The notes below the pieces were generated by a model. That model saw only the letters and a list, made by a program, of their open reading frames with translations, did not search any database and was not told where the DNA came from. From Lentisphaeria bacterium (lineage in GTDB: Bacteria > Verrucomicrobiota > Lentisphaeria > Victivallales > UBA1829), in NCBI GenBank assembly GCA_017456495.1, contig JAFTJI010000128.1, positions 1 through 44,123 on the forward strand: a stretch of 44,123 bases of DNA, given 5' to 3'. Both the position numbers and the translations under genes were made by a program. This document shows positions 34,587 through 42,905 of the stretch, one piece after another. Within the stretch, counting starts at the first letter, position 1. Each line of letters opens with the position of its first letter.

Positions 34587-34606
34587 AAAATCCTTCTTCT
34601 GCCAGA

Positions 34607-35572
34607 TTATTTGACACTTTCCCGCTTGATCAGGCGGTAAGGAAGTGTTGTAATAAAGGGAACAGACGATCCGGAGATGCGCTCGCCGATCAGGGAGACA
34701 ACCACCTGTGCCAGACGGGAATACTCCGGCGTGATCGTTGTCTGCGGCGGAACCGCATAATTGGAAAAGAAACTCTGTTCAGATGCAATCAGCGAAATAT
34801 CTTCCGGAACCTGTCTTCCATAAAGAGAAAGCGCATAAAGCACTGTAATTCCGGCATTTCCGCCCGGACAGAACAATGCATCCACCCCCTGTTTCAAAAG
34901 TTTTCCCACAAGTTCCACATAACGTTCACTGCCGTTCCCGGAAAAACGGATCAGGGTTTCCTCTGCCGGAAAATCCATTTTTTTCAGCAGTTTAACGATT
35001 GCTTTGTACCGCAGATCCACATTTCCCTCTCCGGGATTTCCATGGATGATACAACCGACTTTCCGGCATTTCCGTTCTTTCAAATGAGCAAGTGCAAGTT
35101 CCATCCCCATCGCTTCATCTGAATTTACATAATAAATATTGCTGCTGTTTGAATTCTTCTTTGCCGGAGACCGGTCAAGAAAAATCAGCGGCACACTGAA
35201 TTTCTGATCCCAATCCGGGAACATCGAAGGTTCAAGTCCAATGGCAACAGCAGCGCAAAACCGGACATCTGACAGCCGGTCCACGCTGTTGACCGGAAGG
35301 ATCTCCACACGAAATCCATCCTTCGGAAGCTCCTGCGTCAATGCCATCAGAAGCATATCAATACAGCTTTGAACCGGATAAACAGAGTCGTAAGGAGTGA
35401 TCAACACCACATTTTTCTGCTTTTCCGTGATGCGCGGATGATAATTATGTTCTGCGGCAACTTTGAGAACTCTCCGGGCAACAGATTCACTTACGCCGGG
35501 ATTCCTGCTGAAAACCCGGGAAACCGTCGCGGGGGAAACGTTCGCCAATTCTGCTATTTTTCGAATATTCAT
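34607..35572 (-). CDS. LacI-family regulator, divergent from the dehydroquinase-like operon
   Basis: A 321-residue LacI/GalR protein with a clear helix-turn-helix (NIRKIAELANVSPATVSRVFSRNPGVSE) and a ligand-binding domain from about residue 60 (VVLITPYDS) to the end. It shares a 164-bp intergenic region with the five-gene oxidoreductase operon that starts at 35737, the usual position of a local repressor. A promoter is at 35605-35632. It differs in length and sensor sequence from the LacI protein at 25630-26664. Confidence 0.9.
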   Translation of the reverse strand: MNIRKIAELANVSPATVSRVFSRNPGVSESVARRVLKVAAEHNYHPRITEKQKNVVLITPYDSVYPVQSCIDMLLMALTQELPKDGFRVEILPVNSVDRLSDVRFCAAVAIGLEPSMFPDWDQKFSVPLIFLDRSPAKKNSNSSNIYYVNSDEAMGMELALAHLKERKCRKVGCIIHGNPGEGNVDLRYKAIVKLLKKMDFPAEETLIRFSGNGSERYVELVGKLLKQGVDALFCPGGNAGITVLYALSLYGRQVPEDISLIASEQSFFSNYAVPPQTTITPEYSRLAQVVVSLIGERISGSSVPFITTLPYRLIKRESVK

Positions 35573-35604
35573 GAAACTGTTTCTCCTGTTTTGACTTTGT
35601 TTTC

Positions 35605-35632
35605 AATATATCACTCTTTTTTACGAAATCAA
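35605..35632 (-). promoter_or_regulatory. Promoter of the divergent LacI gene
   Basis: Minus strand TTGATT (35627-35632), a 16-base spacer and TATATT (35605-35610), about 33 bases upstream of the ATG at 35572. Confidence 0.6.
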
Positions 35633-35642
35633 ATAAAATGTT

Positions 35643-35666
35643 ACAGAAAGTTTTTCTGTTTTTTTT
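35643..35666 (+). terminator. Terminator-like hairpin upstream of the dehydroquinase-like operon
   Basis: ACAGAAA (35643-35649), loop GTT, TTTCTGT (35653-35659) and seven T. It points rightward though no rightward gene precedes it. It could stop antisense transcripts or attenuate a promoter not recognised here. The stem is AT-rich. I found no convincing rightward promoter in 35667-35736. Confidence 0.35.
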
Positions 35667-35736
35667 ATGTTTGGCATTTGAATATAACCATCTCTTGCGG
35701 TAAGGTAGAGAGGATTGATAACGAAAGGAGTATTTT

Positions 35737-36765
35737 ATGCAGCAGTCTTTGATTTGTTTTCCCGAAAAAGAACGGGCGGAGTTCCGGACACAGGAGCTGG
35801 ATTCAACACTGTCACCCAAAGAGGTACTGGTCAAAATCGATTATGATTTGATCAGTGCGGGAACAGAACTTGCCAACTATCATGATCTCCCCAATACGGA
35901 AGTCTCTATTCTGAGGTTCCCGCACTATCCCGGTTATACCACTTCAGGGCATGTTGTGAAAATCGGTTCGGAAGTGACCCGGTTCAAGCCCGGGGACAAA
36001 GTGGTTTGCGCCTGGAGCGGACACCGTTCATGGGTCAAACTGCAGGAAGATGTCAGGCTCTATCCGGTTCCTGATGGGATCGACCTCCGGCTGGCTGCAG
36101 TGGCTCATCTCTGTTCGTTTCCCATGCTTGCCATCCGGAAACTGCAAATCCAGCTCGGCGAAGCCTGTCTCATTGCCGGACAGGGCTTGCTGGGATTGCT
36201 TGCCGGACAGCTTGCCCGGATCGCCGGAGCTTATCCCGTAATCGTCAGCGATTGTTCTCCCGAACGGCGGGCTCTTGCGCTCAAGCTCGGCGCAGATTAT
36301 GCTCTTGACCCCATGGCTCCCGATTATATCGAAAAAATCATGGAACTCACAAACGGCGGCCCCGAAACAGCCGTGGAAGTCACGGGAAACATCAATGCTC
36401 TTCAGCAGGTTCTGGAGTGTGTCGCAAAAAATGGAAGAGTCTCTCTTCTCGGATGCACAAGGATCTCCGATCAGCCCATCAATGTCTATAAATATATTCA
36501 TTGCAAAGGTGTTTATCTGATCGGAACCCACACAAGCAACCGTCCGAAGCAGGATCCGGCCCATTGGGGACATTCTGAATTTGATGATTATAAAACCTTT
36601 TTCAAGTACATCAAAGCCGGACGGCTTCAGGTGGAACCGATCATTTCTGAAACTGTTTCGCCCAAAGATGCAGAAGCGATTTATCAGAAAATCGGCATGC
36701 AAAGCAATCCTCCGCTGGGGATCCTGCTTGATTGGCGCGATATTGACAGCAACATAGGAGAATAA
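35737..36765 (+). CDS. Medium-chain dehydrogenase (zinc-alcohol-dehydrogenase-like)
   Basis: A 342-residue MDR-superfamily protein. The GroES-like catalytic domain (1-125) has SAGTELANY where zinc enzymes have a catalytic Cys, and GYTTSGHVV where they have the GHE motif, so the catalytic zinc site appears changed. The Rossmann domain carries AGQGLLG (about 148-154) and EVTGN. AAAGGAG lies 6 bases before ATG. It is the first of five genes spaced 3-12 bp. It likely oxidises or reduces a hydroxyl of a sugar or cyclitol; the substrate is unknown. Confidence 0.82.
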   Translation: MQQSLICFPEKERAEFRTQELDSTLSPKEVLVKIDYDLISAGTELANYHDLPNTEVSILRFPHYPGYTTSGHVVKIGSEVTRFKPGDKVVCAWSGHRSWVKLQEDVRLYPVPDGIDLRLAAVAHLCSFPMLAIRKLQIQLGEACLIAGQGLLGLLAGQLARIAGAYPVIVSDCSPERRALALKLGADYALDPMAPDYIEKIMELTNGGPETAVEVTGNINALQQVLECVAKNGRVSLLGCTRISDQPINVYKYIHCKGVYLIGTHTSNRPKQDPAHWGHSEFDDYKTFFKYIKAGRLQVEPIISETVSPKDAEAIYQKIGMQSNPPLGILLDWRDIDSNIGE

Positions 36766-36769
36766 AACC

Positions 36770-37795
36770 ATGGCACAGAAAAAAGTTTTGGTTCTCGGCG
36801 CAACCGGCGCAATGGGGCAGTATCTTGTTCCCAAACTTGCAGAACGCGGTTACGCTGTCGATGCCGTTGCGATGGAGGATGGCAATTTCAGCACTCCCGG
36901 AATCAACATGATCGTCGGCAACTGCAAAGAGTATGCCTTCCGCACAAATCTTCTGAAAAACAATTACGATGCAATCGTTGATTTCATGATCTATCCCACA
37001 AAAGAGCTGATTCTTTACCTGCCGGAGATCATTGAAGCAACCGGACATTACATCTTTCTTTCCACTTACCGTATTTACGACGGCTGTGAAGTCCCGGTAA
37101 AAGAAACCAGCCCGCGTCTGCTGGACAACTCCAAAGATGTTCTTCTGCGGAACTCCGATGACTACTGCATTTACAAAGCCCGGGGCGAAGATATTGTCCG
37201 CTCTTTTCCGAAGAAAAACTGGTCTATCATCCGTCCGGCTGTCACCTATTCCCGGATGCGTTATCAGCTTGTGACTCTGGAAGCCTTTGCGACCGTTGCC
37301 CGGGCAAAGCTGGGAAAAACGGTTGTCCTTCCGGAATCTGCCGGAAATGTTCAGGCAACCATGAGCTGGGCTGGCGATGTGGCAGAAATGATCGCGCGTC
37401 TGCTCTTCAATGAAAAAGCCTTCGGAGAAACCTTTACCGTTGCCACCGCTGAACACCACTCCTGGGGCGAAATCGCAGAATATTATCATGACATCTGCGG
37501 TTTGAAAGCCTTGTGGGTGGATCAGAAAGATTACTTGAACCTGCTCTATCAGGATTATGAGCGATTCCCCTACCCCGGACTCTGGCAGTTGGCTTATGAC
37601 CGTCTTTTTGAACGGATCATGGACAACTCAAAAGTCCTTTCTGCAACCGGGTTGAAGCAGGAAAACATGATGAAACTTTATGACGGTTTGAAATATGAGA
37701 TCGCCCGCTGCCCGGAAGATTATCCTGCATCGGTCATGGGGCACTATCAGAATATCCAGATGGACAACTACTTGAAAGCAAGAGGGATGGTGTAA
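36770..37795 (+). CDS. NAD-dependent epimerase/dehydratase-like protein (extended SDR)
   Basis: A 341-residue short-chain dehydrogenase relative. The N-terminal GATGAMG motif (10-16) binds NAD(P). YCIYKARGE (about residue 138) provides a YxxxK pair as in extended SDR enzymes. It lies 4 bp after the preceding gene, with AGGAG upstream of ATG. Proteins of this type change stereochemistry or oxidation state of (nucleotide-)sugars. In this operon it probably handles the same metabolite as its neighbours. Confidence 0.82.
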   Translation: MAQKKVLVLGATGAMGQYLVPKLAERGYAVDAVAMEDGNFSTPGINMIVGNCKEYAFRTNLLKNNYDAIVDFMIYPTKELILYLPEIIEATGHYIFLSTYRIYDGCEVPVKETSPRLLDNSKDVLLRNSDDYCIYKARGEDIVRSFPKKNWSIIRPAVTYSRMRYQLVTLEAFATVARAKLGKTVVLPESAGNVQATMSWAGDVAEMIARLLFNEKAFGETFTVATAEHHSWGEIAEYYHDICGLKALWVDQKDYLNLLYQDYERFPYPGLWQLAYDRLFERIMDNSKVLSATGLKQENMMKLYDGLKYEIARCPEDYPASVMGHYQNIQMDNYLKARGMV

Positions 37796-37798
37796 GAT

Positions 37799-38824
37799 AT
37801 GGAAAAAATCAGAATCGCACAAGTCGGTGTGACTCACGAACATGCACCCGGAAAAATCATGTCTTTGAAAAGACTGCCGGACTATTATGATATTGCCGGA
37901 TATGTCAATGACTTGAGTTTCAATTCTCTGCCGGAACATTACTCTGACCACAAGCCGTCTTTTTATGAAGGGCTCCGGGAAATGTCACTGGATGAAGTTC
38001 TGAATGATCCTTCCATTCAGGCGGTTACGGTGGAAGTTCCCAACAATGAACTGGTCTCCATGGCAATGAAATTTGCAGAACGCGGGATCGCAATGCACAT
38101 GGATAAACCCGCCGGATTGGATCTGGATCTTTACAGAAAATTGCTTGATATCTGCAAAGCAAAAAAAGTTCCGTTTCAGATGGGATTCATGTTCCGGGGG
38201 AACCCGGCTTTCCAGTTTTGTATCAAAGCGATCCGGGAAAAACTGATCGGTGATATCATTACGATTGAAGCCGATATGAACCACGGCTACGGCGGTGAGG
38301 CTTACCAGACCTACATCAGCCAGTTCTCCGGCGGGCTCATGTATAATCTGGGCTGTCACCTCATCGACTTCATCGTTGCAGCGATGGGGCGTCCGGAAAA
38401 TGTGACCGGATTCCTGAAATCTGCTCCCGGCGACCCGGCTCACATCAAAAACAACTGTATGGCTGTGCTGGAATACCCCAATGCTTACGCAGTTGTCAGT
38501 TCCTGCAGCCGTCAGTACAATACATCCGCAGTACGGACGATTCACATTGTCGGAACCCACGGTTCGATCTGCTTCAGTCCGATCGAAGCCTTTGCGCCGG
38601 AAGTCGTTGAAATGAAACTCCATGTAGTGAAAAACTCTCCCGGACTTCCTGCGGGAGTCCACACGCTCAAATTCCCGCTTCAGCATGACCGTTATACAGA
38701 ACAGCTCATCGAACTGGCTCAGATGATACGCGGCGAAAAAGAATCCAGCTACTCTTTGGAACATGATTATCTGGTTCATGAAGTCACCCTGGCAGCGGCA
38801 AGATATACTGATTGGAAAAAATAA
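37799..38824 (+). CDS. Gfo/Idh/MocA-family oxidoreductase
   Basis: A 341-residue protein. The N-terminal Rossmann domain (1-125) ends with MHMDKPAG, holding the conserved Lys of the EKP-type motif. The C-terminal alpha/beta domain contains YNLGCHLIDF, where the His/Asp pair is typical of the family's active site. The family includes glucose-fructose oxidoreductase and inositol dehydrogenase. Position in the operon, 3 bp after the SDR gene, suggests oxidation of a cyclic polyol or sugar derivative. The ribosome site is weak; translation may be coupled. Confidence 0.88.
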   Translation: MEKIRIAQVGVTHEHAPGKIMSLKRLPDYYDIAGYVNDLSFNSLPEHYSDHKPSFYEGLREMSLDEVLNDPSIQAVTVEVPNNELVSMAMKFAERGIAMHMDKPAGLDLDLYRKLLDICKAKKVPFQMGFMFRGNPAFQFCIKAIREKLIGDIITIEADMNHGYGGEAYQTYISQFSGGLMYNLGCHLIDFIVAAMGRPENVTGFLKSAPGDPAHIKNNCMAVLEYPNAYAVVSSCSRQYNTSAVRTIHIVGTHGSICFSPIEAFAPEVVEMKLHVVKNSPGLPAGVHTLKFPLQHDRYTEQLIELAQMIRGEKESSYSLEHDYLVHEVTLAAARYTDWKK

Positions 38825-38836
38825 GGATTTGACCAA

Positions 38837-39802
38837 ATGTACGCAATGACACTTGACGAAAATTTGAATTTTGACTGGAAACAGGTTCCCGATCCCGTCC
38901 GCAAAGATGGGGAAGTCCTGATCGAAGTCCACGCTGCAGCCATCAACCGGGCGGATCTTATGCAAAAAGACGGCTGTTATGCTTCACCTCCGGATTGGCC
39001 CCAGTGGTGCGGTCTGGAAGCTGCCGGAATTGTCCTTGAGGCTCCCGCAGATTGCCATGTCAAACCCGGCGACAAAGTCTGCGCTCTTCTGGGCGGCGGC
39101 GGTTATTCCGAACTGGTTACGGTCCCGGCAGGCATGGTCGTTCCCATCCCGGAAGGACTTTCCATGGTGGAAGGAGCTTCTCTTCCGGAAGTCTGGGCAA
39201 CGGTTTATCTCAACCTTGAACGGGAAGCCGGCGGCTTGAAACCGGGAGAAGTTTTCTACATTCAGGCAGCCGCCAGCGGAATCGGACTCGCTGCGATCCA
39301 GTATGCCAAACTCAAAGGTGCAAAAGTCATTGCATCTGTCGGTTCGGAAGAAAAAGCGGAATTCGTAAAAAAACTCGGTGCGGATATCGTCATCAACTAT
39401 AAAAAAGATGATGCTGCCGCTGTTATTGCTGCCAATCCGCCCTCTGTTGCGCTTGATTGCATCGGCGGAAAAGGGATGGGCGAAAATCTCAAACAGATGG
39501 CGTTCTGCGGACGCTGGATCATGATTGCGACCCTTGCCGGAGGCAAAACTGAAATCGACCTGGAAACCATCTGGAGAAAACGCATCAAGTTGATCGGCAG
39601 CACGTTACGCAGCCGGACTTCTGAAGAAAAAACATCCATCATGCAGGCTCTGCAAAAGGAGTTATGGCAGTTTTTCTCTGAACGGAAACTTATCAGCAAC
39701 ATCCATGCAGTTTTCCCCATTCAGGAAGTCGAAGCTGCTCATGCAGTCCTCCGCCGCGCCGAAAATATCGGAAAAGTCGTCTTGACCTTTACACAGGATT
39801 AA
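38837..39802 (+). CDS. Quinone-oxidoreductase-like MDR protein
   Basis: A 321-residue zinc-free MDR protein of the NADPH:quinone oxidoreductase type (zeta-crystallin/PIG3-like). The domain start MYAMTLDENLNFDWKQVPDP and AAINRADLMQKDG are typical. The cofactor site is IQAAASGIGLAAIQYAKLKG (about 140-160). It is the second MDR enzyme in the operon but of a different subfamily from the first. It probably reduces an enone such as one made by dehydration of a keto-sugar. AAGGAT lies upstream of ATG. Confidence 0.85.
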   Translation: MYAMTLDENLNFDWKQVPDPVRKDGEVLIEVHAAAINRADLMQKDGCYASPPDWPQWCGLEAAGIVLEAPADCHVKPGDKVCALLGGGGYSELVTVPAGMVVPIPEGLSMVEGASLPEVWATVYLNLEREAGGLKPGEVFYIQAAASGIGLAAIQYAKLKGAKVIASVGSEEKAEFVKKLGADIVINYKKDDAAAVIAANPPSVALDCIGGKGMGENLKQMAFCGRWIMIATLAGGKTEIDLETIWRKRIKLIGSTLRSRTSEEKTSIMQALQKELWQFFSERKLISNIHAVFPIQEVEAAHAVLRRAENIGKVVLTFTQD

Positions 39803-39806
39803 ATCT

Positions 39807-40592
39807 ATGAAAAAATCGTTTTTCAACCGGCAGAATACTGCGATCACAGCTCTTTTTACCGGCAGCTCCATGAGCGAACTTTTGGCGAAAACCCGCGCAG
39901 CAGCCGCTAACGGTGCCGATGGAATCGCTGTTGAAATCAATAATCTTCCCCCGGAAGATCGTACCGTCGATCATTTCAGAACTCTAATCAAAGATGTCCC
40001 CCTGCCCTTCATGTTCATCTGTTACCGCAACTGCAAATGGTTTGCAAACGATGATGAAGCCAGACAGGAATTTCTGCTCCGCGCTGCCGAAGCCGGTGCG
40101 GAAGTCATCGACGTCATGGGGGATCTTTATGCAAAGACCGACAATGAATTGACAAACGATCCCTCTGCCGTTGAAAAACAGAAAAAACTTATGGAAGAAA
40201 TCCGTGCAAGAGGCGCAAAAGTTCTGATTTCCTCTCACATGCACACGCTTCCGCCGCAATCAGCTGAAGATATCATAAAATATTTGACCATTCAATCTGA
40301 ACGCGGCGCGGATATCTGTAAAATCGTAACAAACGGTGATACGGAAGAAGCGTTTCTGGAAGCCATCCGCGCCGATATGATGCTGAGCAGAACTTTTCCG
40401 AAGCCATTTATCCACCTGACCGGCGGGAAGTACAGTAAACTGCACCGTTTCATGGGAACCAAGCTCGGACTGGTTGCAACATTTGGTGTTTCTGCATACG
40501 ATGCAACAAGTTACAATCAGCCTTTGATCTCTTCATTCAAGACCGTCCGGGACTTGATCCCGTGGGATATCGGCGACATTCAGGGGCTGTAA
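39807..40592 (+). CDS. Type I 3-dehydroquinate dehydratase-like protein
   Basis: A 261-residue protein of the class I dehydroquinase/aldolase fold. By comparison with E. coli AroD, the main active-site residues are present: E43 (AVEINN), R74 (YRNCK), D102 (IDVMGD), H144 (ISSHMH), Schiff-base K172 (DICKIV), R214 (KLHRFMG) and Q238 (SYNQPLIS). The Glu two residues after D102 is Met here, and the usual SAPGQ loop is SYNQ. It sits last in a LacI-controlled oxidoreductase operon, not with aro genes, so it may dehydrate a different cyclic keto-acid or keto-sugar. A true shikimate-pathway role remains possible. Confidence 0.8.
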   Translation: MKKSFFNRQNTAITALFTGSSMSELLAKTRAAAANGADGIAVEINNLPPEDRTVDHFRTLIKDVPLPFMFICYRNCKWFANDDEARQEFLLRAAEAGAEVIDVMGDLYAKTDNELTNDPSAVEKQKKLMEEIRARGAKVLISSHMHTLPPQSAEDIIKYLTIQSERGADICKIVTNGDTEEAFLEAIRADMMLSRTFPKPFIHLTGGKYSKLHRFMGTKLGLVATFGVSAYDATSYNQPLISSFKTVRDLIPWDIGDIQGL

Positions 40593-40600
40593 AAGCCCCT
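40582..40600 (+). terminator. Hairpin across the stop codon of the dehydroquinase-like gene
   Basis: AGGGGCT (40582-40588), loop GTAAA containing the TAA stop, AGCCCCT (40594-40600). There is no immediate T-run; TTTT occurs at 40617-40620. A weak end of the operon. Confidence 0.4.
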
Positions 40601-40654
40601 CCTCAAGCCGTTCTGCTTTTCAATAATATCCCTCTGAACGATTGAAAACAGGAT

Positions 40655-41572
40655 CTATTTCTCAAACTTCACGCACACCCAGTGAAAATCCGATGGATCC
40701 TGATAACTGGGTGTATAATAAAAAGTATCATCACTGTATTTTTTGTTCGAATTGCTCCGATTCAACAACCGCATATGATCCGCCCCATGCTTTTTACAGC
40801 AATATGCAGTTTTTACTTCTCCCAAACGTTCGCTTTTATCCGTAAAGAAAAATCCTATCAGAAAACCTTCTTTATGATAAACCAGAATACGCCGTTCCTG
40901 CATTCCTCCGATGAATATATTCTTATACGGTTCCCCAAGCAGTTTATATAAATCAGCCATCGTCATACCAAACGCTATCCGGGAAAATTCCGGTTCCGTA
41001 AACTGCTGCAGCACAAACATTTTCTCCGAAGGATATTTTTCAAGCAACTTCAATTTTTTCTTTAAATGAAATGCTGAATCTCGGATCAATTTCTCATAGT
41101 CCCCTTTATAAGTTCGAGAAAACGCCATAACGCCTGCCGTCTCGTTTAAATCCAAAATCTTAAAAAGCAGACTGCTCCGGTAATTCAGATAAGCCGGAAA
41201 TGAAAAATCTGATTTTTCAAGCATTTTTTTCAGCTTTTCATAGTCTGCTTTCGCTTTTTCAAAATTTCCGCTCTCAATATACCAGTTACAGCGAGTCAGA
41301 AGAAGCTCCGGAAAAAGTTCTCCGGACTGTTCCGCTTTTTCAAATGCTGCAAACATTTCCGGAATATTCCCGCGATACATCTCAGCTACACCAAGAAACA
41401 GCCAATAAGGAGCTGATACCCTTTCTTCTTTTTCAATATATTTCTGCAAATGAAAAGCTGCACTGTCATAACTACGGTAAACAGCACAAAATTTTGCTCC
41501 GAAATCGCCCTGATTAAAGCACCCACTGCAAAACAAAAGGACTGGAAATAATAAAAAAACAGATTTTCTCAT
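40655..41572 (-). CDS. Lipoprotein with TPR-like repeats and a BamE-like C-terminal part
   Basis: A 305-residue protein with signal peptide and lipobox (LLFCSGC, Cys18). Residues 35-140 are helical with a TPR-like pattern (YWLFLGVAEMYRGNIPEMFAAFEKAE, CNWYIESGNFEKAKADYEKL). Around 203-230, FGMTMADLYKLLGEPYK resembles the SmpA/BamE domain motif that starts with G-M-T/S and contains LLG-P. The C-terminal part is unknown. GGAG lies before ATG. The promoter is at 41610-41638. It may belong to envelope assembly, but no exact family is recognised. Confidence 0.7.
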   Translation of the reverse strand: MRKSVFLLFPVLLFCSGCFNQGDFGAKFCAVYRSYDSAAFHLQKYIEKEERVSAPYWLFLGVAEMYRGNIPEMFAAFEKAEQSGELFPELLLTRCNWYIESGNFEKAKADYEKLKKMLEKSDFSFPAYLNYRSSLLFKILDLNETAGVMAFSRTYKGDYEKLIRDSAFHLKKKLKLLEKYPSEKMFVLQQFTEPEFSRIAFGMTMADLYKLLGEPYKNIFIGGMQERRILVYHKEGFLIGFFFTDKSERLGEVKTAYCCKKHGADHMRLLNRSNSNKKYSDDTFYYTPSYQDPSDFHWVCVKFEK

Positions 41573-41609
41573 TCACACTCTCCAGGTAAAAACATCTTCT
41601 TTCACTTTT

Positions 41610-41638
41610 AATATATCGCTTTCTCTGACTGTTTTCAA
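41610..41638 (-). promoter_or_regulatory. Promoter of the TPR/BamE-like lipoprotein gene
   Basis: Minus strand TTGAAA (41633-41638), a 17-base spacer and TATATT (41610-41615), about 38 bases upstream of ATG. The rest of the gap 41639-41768 shows nothing else. Confidence 0.65.
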
Positions 41639-41768
41639 GTGAAAAAGATCAAAAATTACCTTCCGCGCGTTTCCTCTGAGGATTTTTCTGTAAATCGGGA
41701 TAAAAAAAGAAAACAGAACAAAATTGCAAAATACATCTTTTTGAACCGTCTTCTTTGATTAATATCAT

Positions 41769-42245
41769 TCAGCGCAGCATCTCTATTCCACTTTCAGCAC
41801 TGGAAACCTTATGCTTGTCCGACACCTTATAGCGGAAAAAAGATTTTCTTCCCGATTTGAAAACAAGAGTCAGCAGCATAAAATCATTCTCTTTAAAATA
41901 TTCAATCCGTCTTAAATCAGTATTCTTTCCCCATTTTCCGATTTCTATATTAAGCTGATTGATGAGATTTATATACTGCTCATCAGAATAAAGAGTAAAA
42001 TTTTCTTTATCACTCAGAACTTCAGTATCTTGAACATAGTACGCGATTTTTTCTTTGAAATAAAGTTCTTCTCCAGAAACAATAATTGCACGATTCAAGT
42101 TATTTTTATAAGATGCAGCTGGAAAAAGTAAATATTTCATTTGAGAACTTTCCGGCATCATGACTTTATACTGTACATCCCGGCATCCTGGCAAAATAAA
42201 AAGTATCATGATCAATAATGTGCAACAAAAAAAATTTTTCAGCAT
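41769..42245 (-). CDS. Small lipoprotein of unknown function
   Basis: A 158-residue protein with a lipoprotein signal (LLIMILFILPGC, Cys21). The mature part has no recognised domain; it is mixed alpha/beta with many Lys and Tyr and a basic segment (KSGRKSFFRYK). AGGAAA lies before ATG, and its own promoter is at 42283-42311. It shares direction with the lipoprotein gene at 40655-41572 but has a separate promoter. Confidence 0.65.
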   Translation of the reverse strand: MLKNFFCCTLLIMILFILPGCRDVQYKVMMPESSQMKYLLFPAASYKNNLNRAIIVSGEELYFKEKIAYYVQDTEVLSDKENFTLYSDEQYINLINQLNIEIGKWGKNTDLRRIEYFKENDFMLLTLVFKSGRKSFFRYKVSDKHKVSSAESGIEMLR

Positions 42246-42282
42246 TCCATTTTCCTCGTTATAAATTCTTCTTATTATTTAT

Positions 42283-42311
42283 AATATATCCGCCTTTATT
42301 ACAGATTACAA
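42283..42311 (-). promoter_or_regulatory. Promoter of the 158-aa lipoprotein gene
   Basis: Minus strand TTGTAA (42306-42311), a 17-base spacer and TATATT (42283-42288). Confidence 0.6.
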
Positions 42312-42408
42312 TTGTAAAAATAATTTTTTTATGATCCCAAAATCCACCTATAGCCTCAGTTATTTTCTGTTCGTTTCCGTTCCGATCTGTTAAAAACTTA
42401 TTATTTTC

Positions 42409-42441
42409 CTCCCACACTTGAATGTGCAGTACCATCATCGC
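42409..42441 (-). pseudogene. 5S rRNA gamma-domain fragment, distal copy
   Basis: 33 bases that match positions 42923-42955 of the intact 5S gene at 31 sites (differences at 42419 and 42436). Only the helix IV-loop E-helix V part is present. The flanks are unlike 5S rRNA. The gap 42246-42905 otherwise holds promoters, hairpins and no gene. Confidence 0.8.
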
Positions 42442-42455
42442 GGAACACATTTAAA

Positions 42456-42490
42456 CAAAAAAAACGACGTATTCATAAGAATAACGTCGT
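42456..42490 (-). terminator. Intrinsic terminator downstream of the rRNA operon
   Basis: On the minus strand, ACGACGTTATTC and GAATACGTCGT pair with a single bulge (42464-42490), directly followed by eight T (42456-42463). It lies between the two 5S fragments, about 420 bases after the intact 5S gene. Confidence 0.8.
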
Positions 42491-42588
42491 AATTTGGGCA
42501 AAAAAAATCCCGGCAGCGACAGGCGGGGAGGCAGAAGATTTTTTTGATTTTTGCACAGGATTTTCTGACAGACCGAAGAAAAACCACA

Positions 42589-42612
42589 AGTCAATAATTT
42601 CTATTATTGACT
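42589..42612. other. Perfect 10-bp hairpin downstream of the rRNA operon
   Basis: AGTCAATAAT (42589-42598), loop TTCT, ATTATTGACT (42603-42612). It is followed on neither side by a clean T-run. Confidence 0.6.
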
Positions 42613-42683
42613 GAGGATTTTTCGATGGACTGGCGGAAAAGACAAAACAAAAACAAAAAAAGATTACGCTTCCCCTGCCGTAA

Positions 42684-42718
42684 CTCTCCCACACTCAAAT
42701 GTGCAGTACCATCGTTGC
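42684..42718 (-). pseudogene. 5S rRNA gamma-domain fragment, proximal copy
   Basis: 35 bases that match 42921-42955 of the intact 5S gene at 33 sites. As in the distal copy, only the helix IV-loop E-helix V region is present, in the same orientation as the operon. Confidence 0.85.
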
Positions 42719-42731
42719 AGGATATTTCCGG

Positions 42732-42755
42732 ATAAAAAAAATCCTGATTCAGGAA
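42732..42755 (-). terminator. Hairpin with T-run between 5S and its first fragment
   Basis: On the minus strand CCTG-AAT-CAGG followed by A and a run of eight T. The stem is short, but it lies in the right place to end the rRNA transcript. Confidence 0.5.
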
Positions 42756-42780
42756 AGAAATCACTGATCAGGAAAATTTT

Positions 42781-42870
42781 ATGAAGCGCACCTGCGGTGC
42801 ATGAAGCTTTTTCCTTGCGGAAAATATGAAGCACTGCTGCGCTGTATGAAGCGTGATCCAAAAAGGATCA
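42781..42870. repeat. Four spaced ATGAAGC repeats, each followed by a small hairpin
   Basis: ATGAAGC occurs at 42781, 42801, 42826 and 42846 (spacing 20, 25, 20). Between copies lie GCACC-TGC-GGTGC, TTTTCC-TTGC-GGAAAA, an imperfect CACTG/CGCTG stem, and after the last copy GTGATCC-AAAAA-GGATCAC. No continuous reading frame explains the pattern. Confidence 0.7.
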
Positions 42871-42905
42871 CATGTTTTTTTGCCCAATTTTTGGGCAAAA
42901 AAAAT

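Noticed and set aside
40594..40608. CCCCTCCTCAAG shared with 13824-13835 as a possible repeat
   Set aside because: A 12-base match is expected by chance in a window of this size, and the flanks differ.
42259..42450. 63-codon minus-strand frame upstream of the small lipoprotein
   Set aside because: It starts inside a 5S rRNA fragment and overlaps the lipoprotein promoter.
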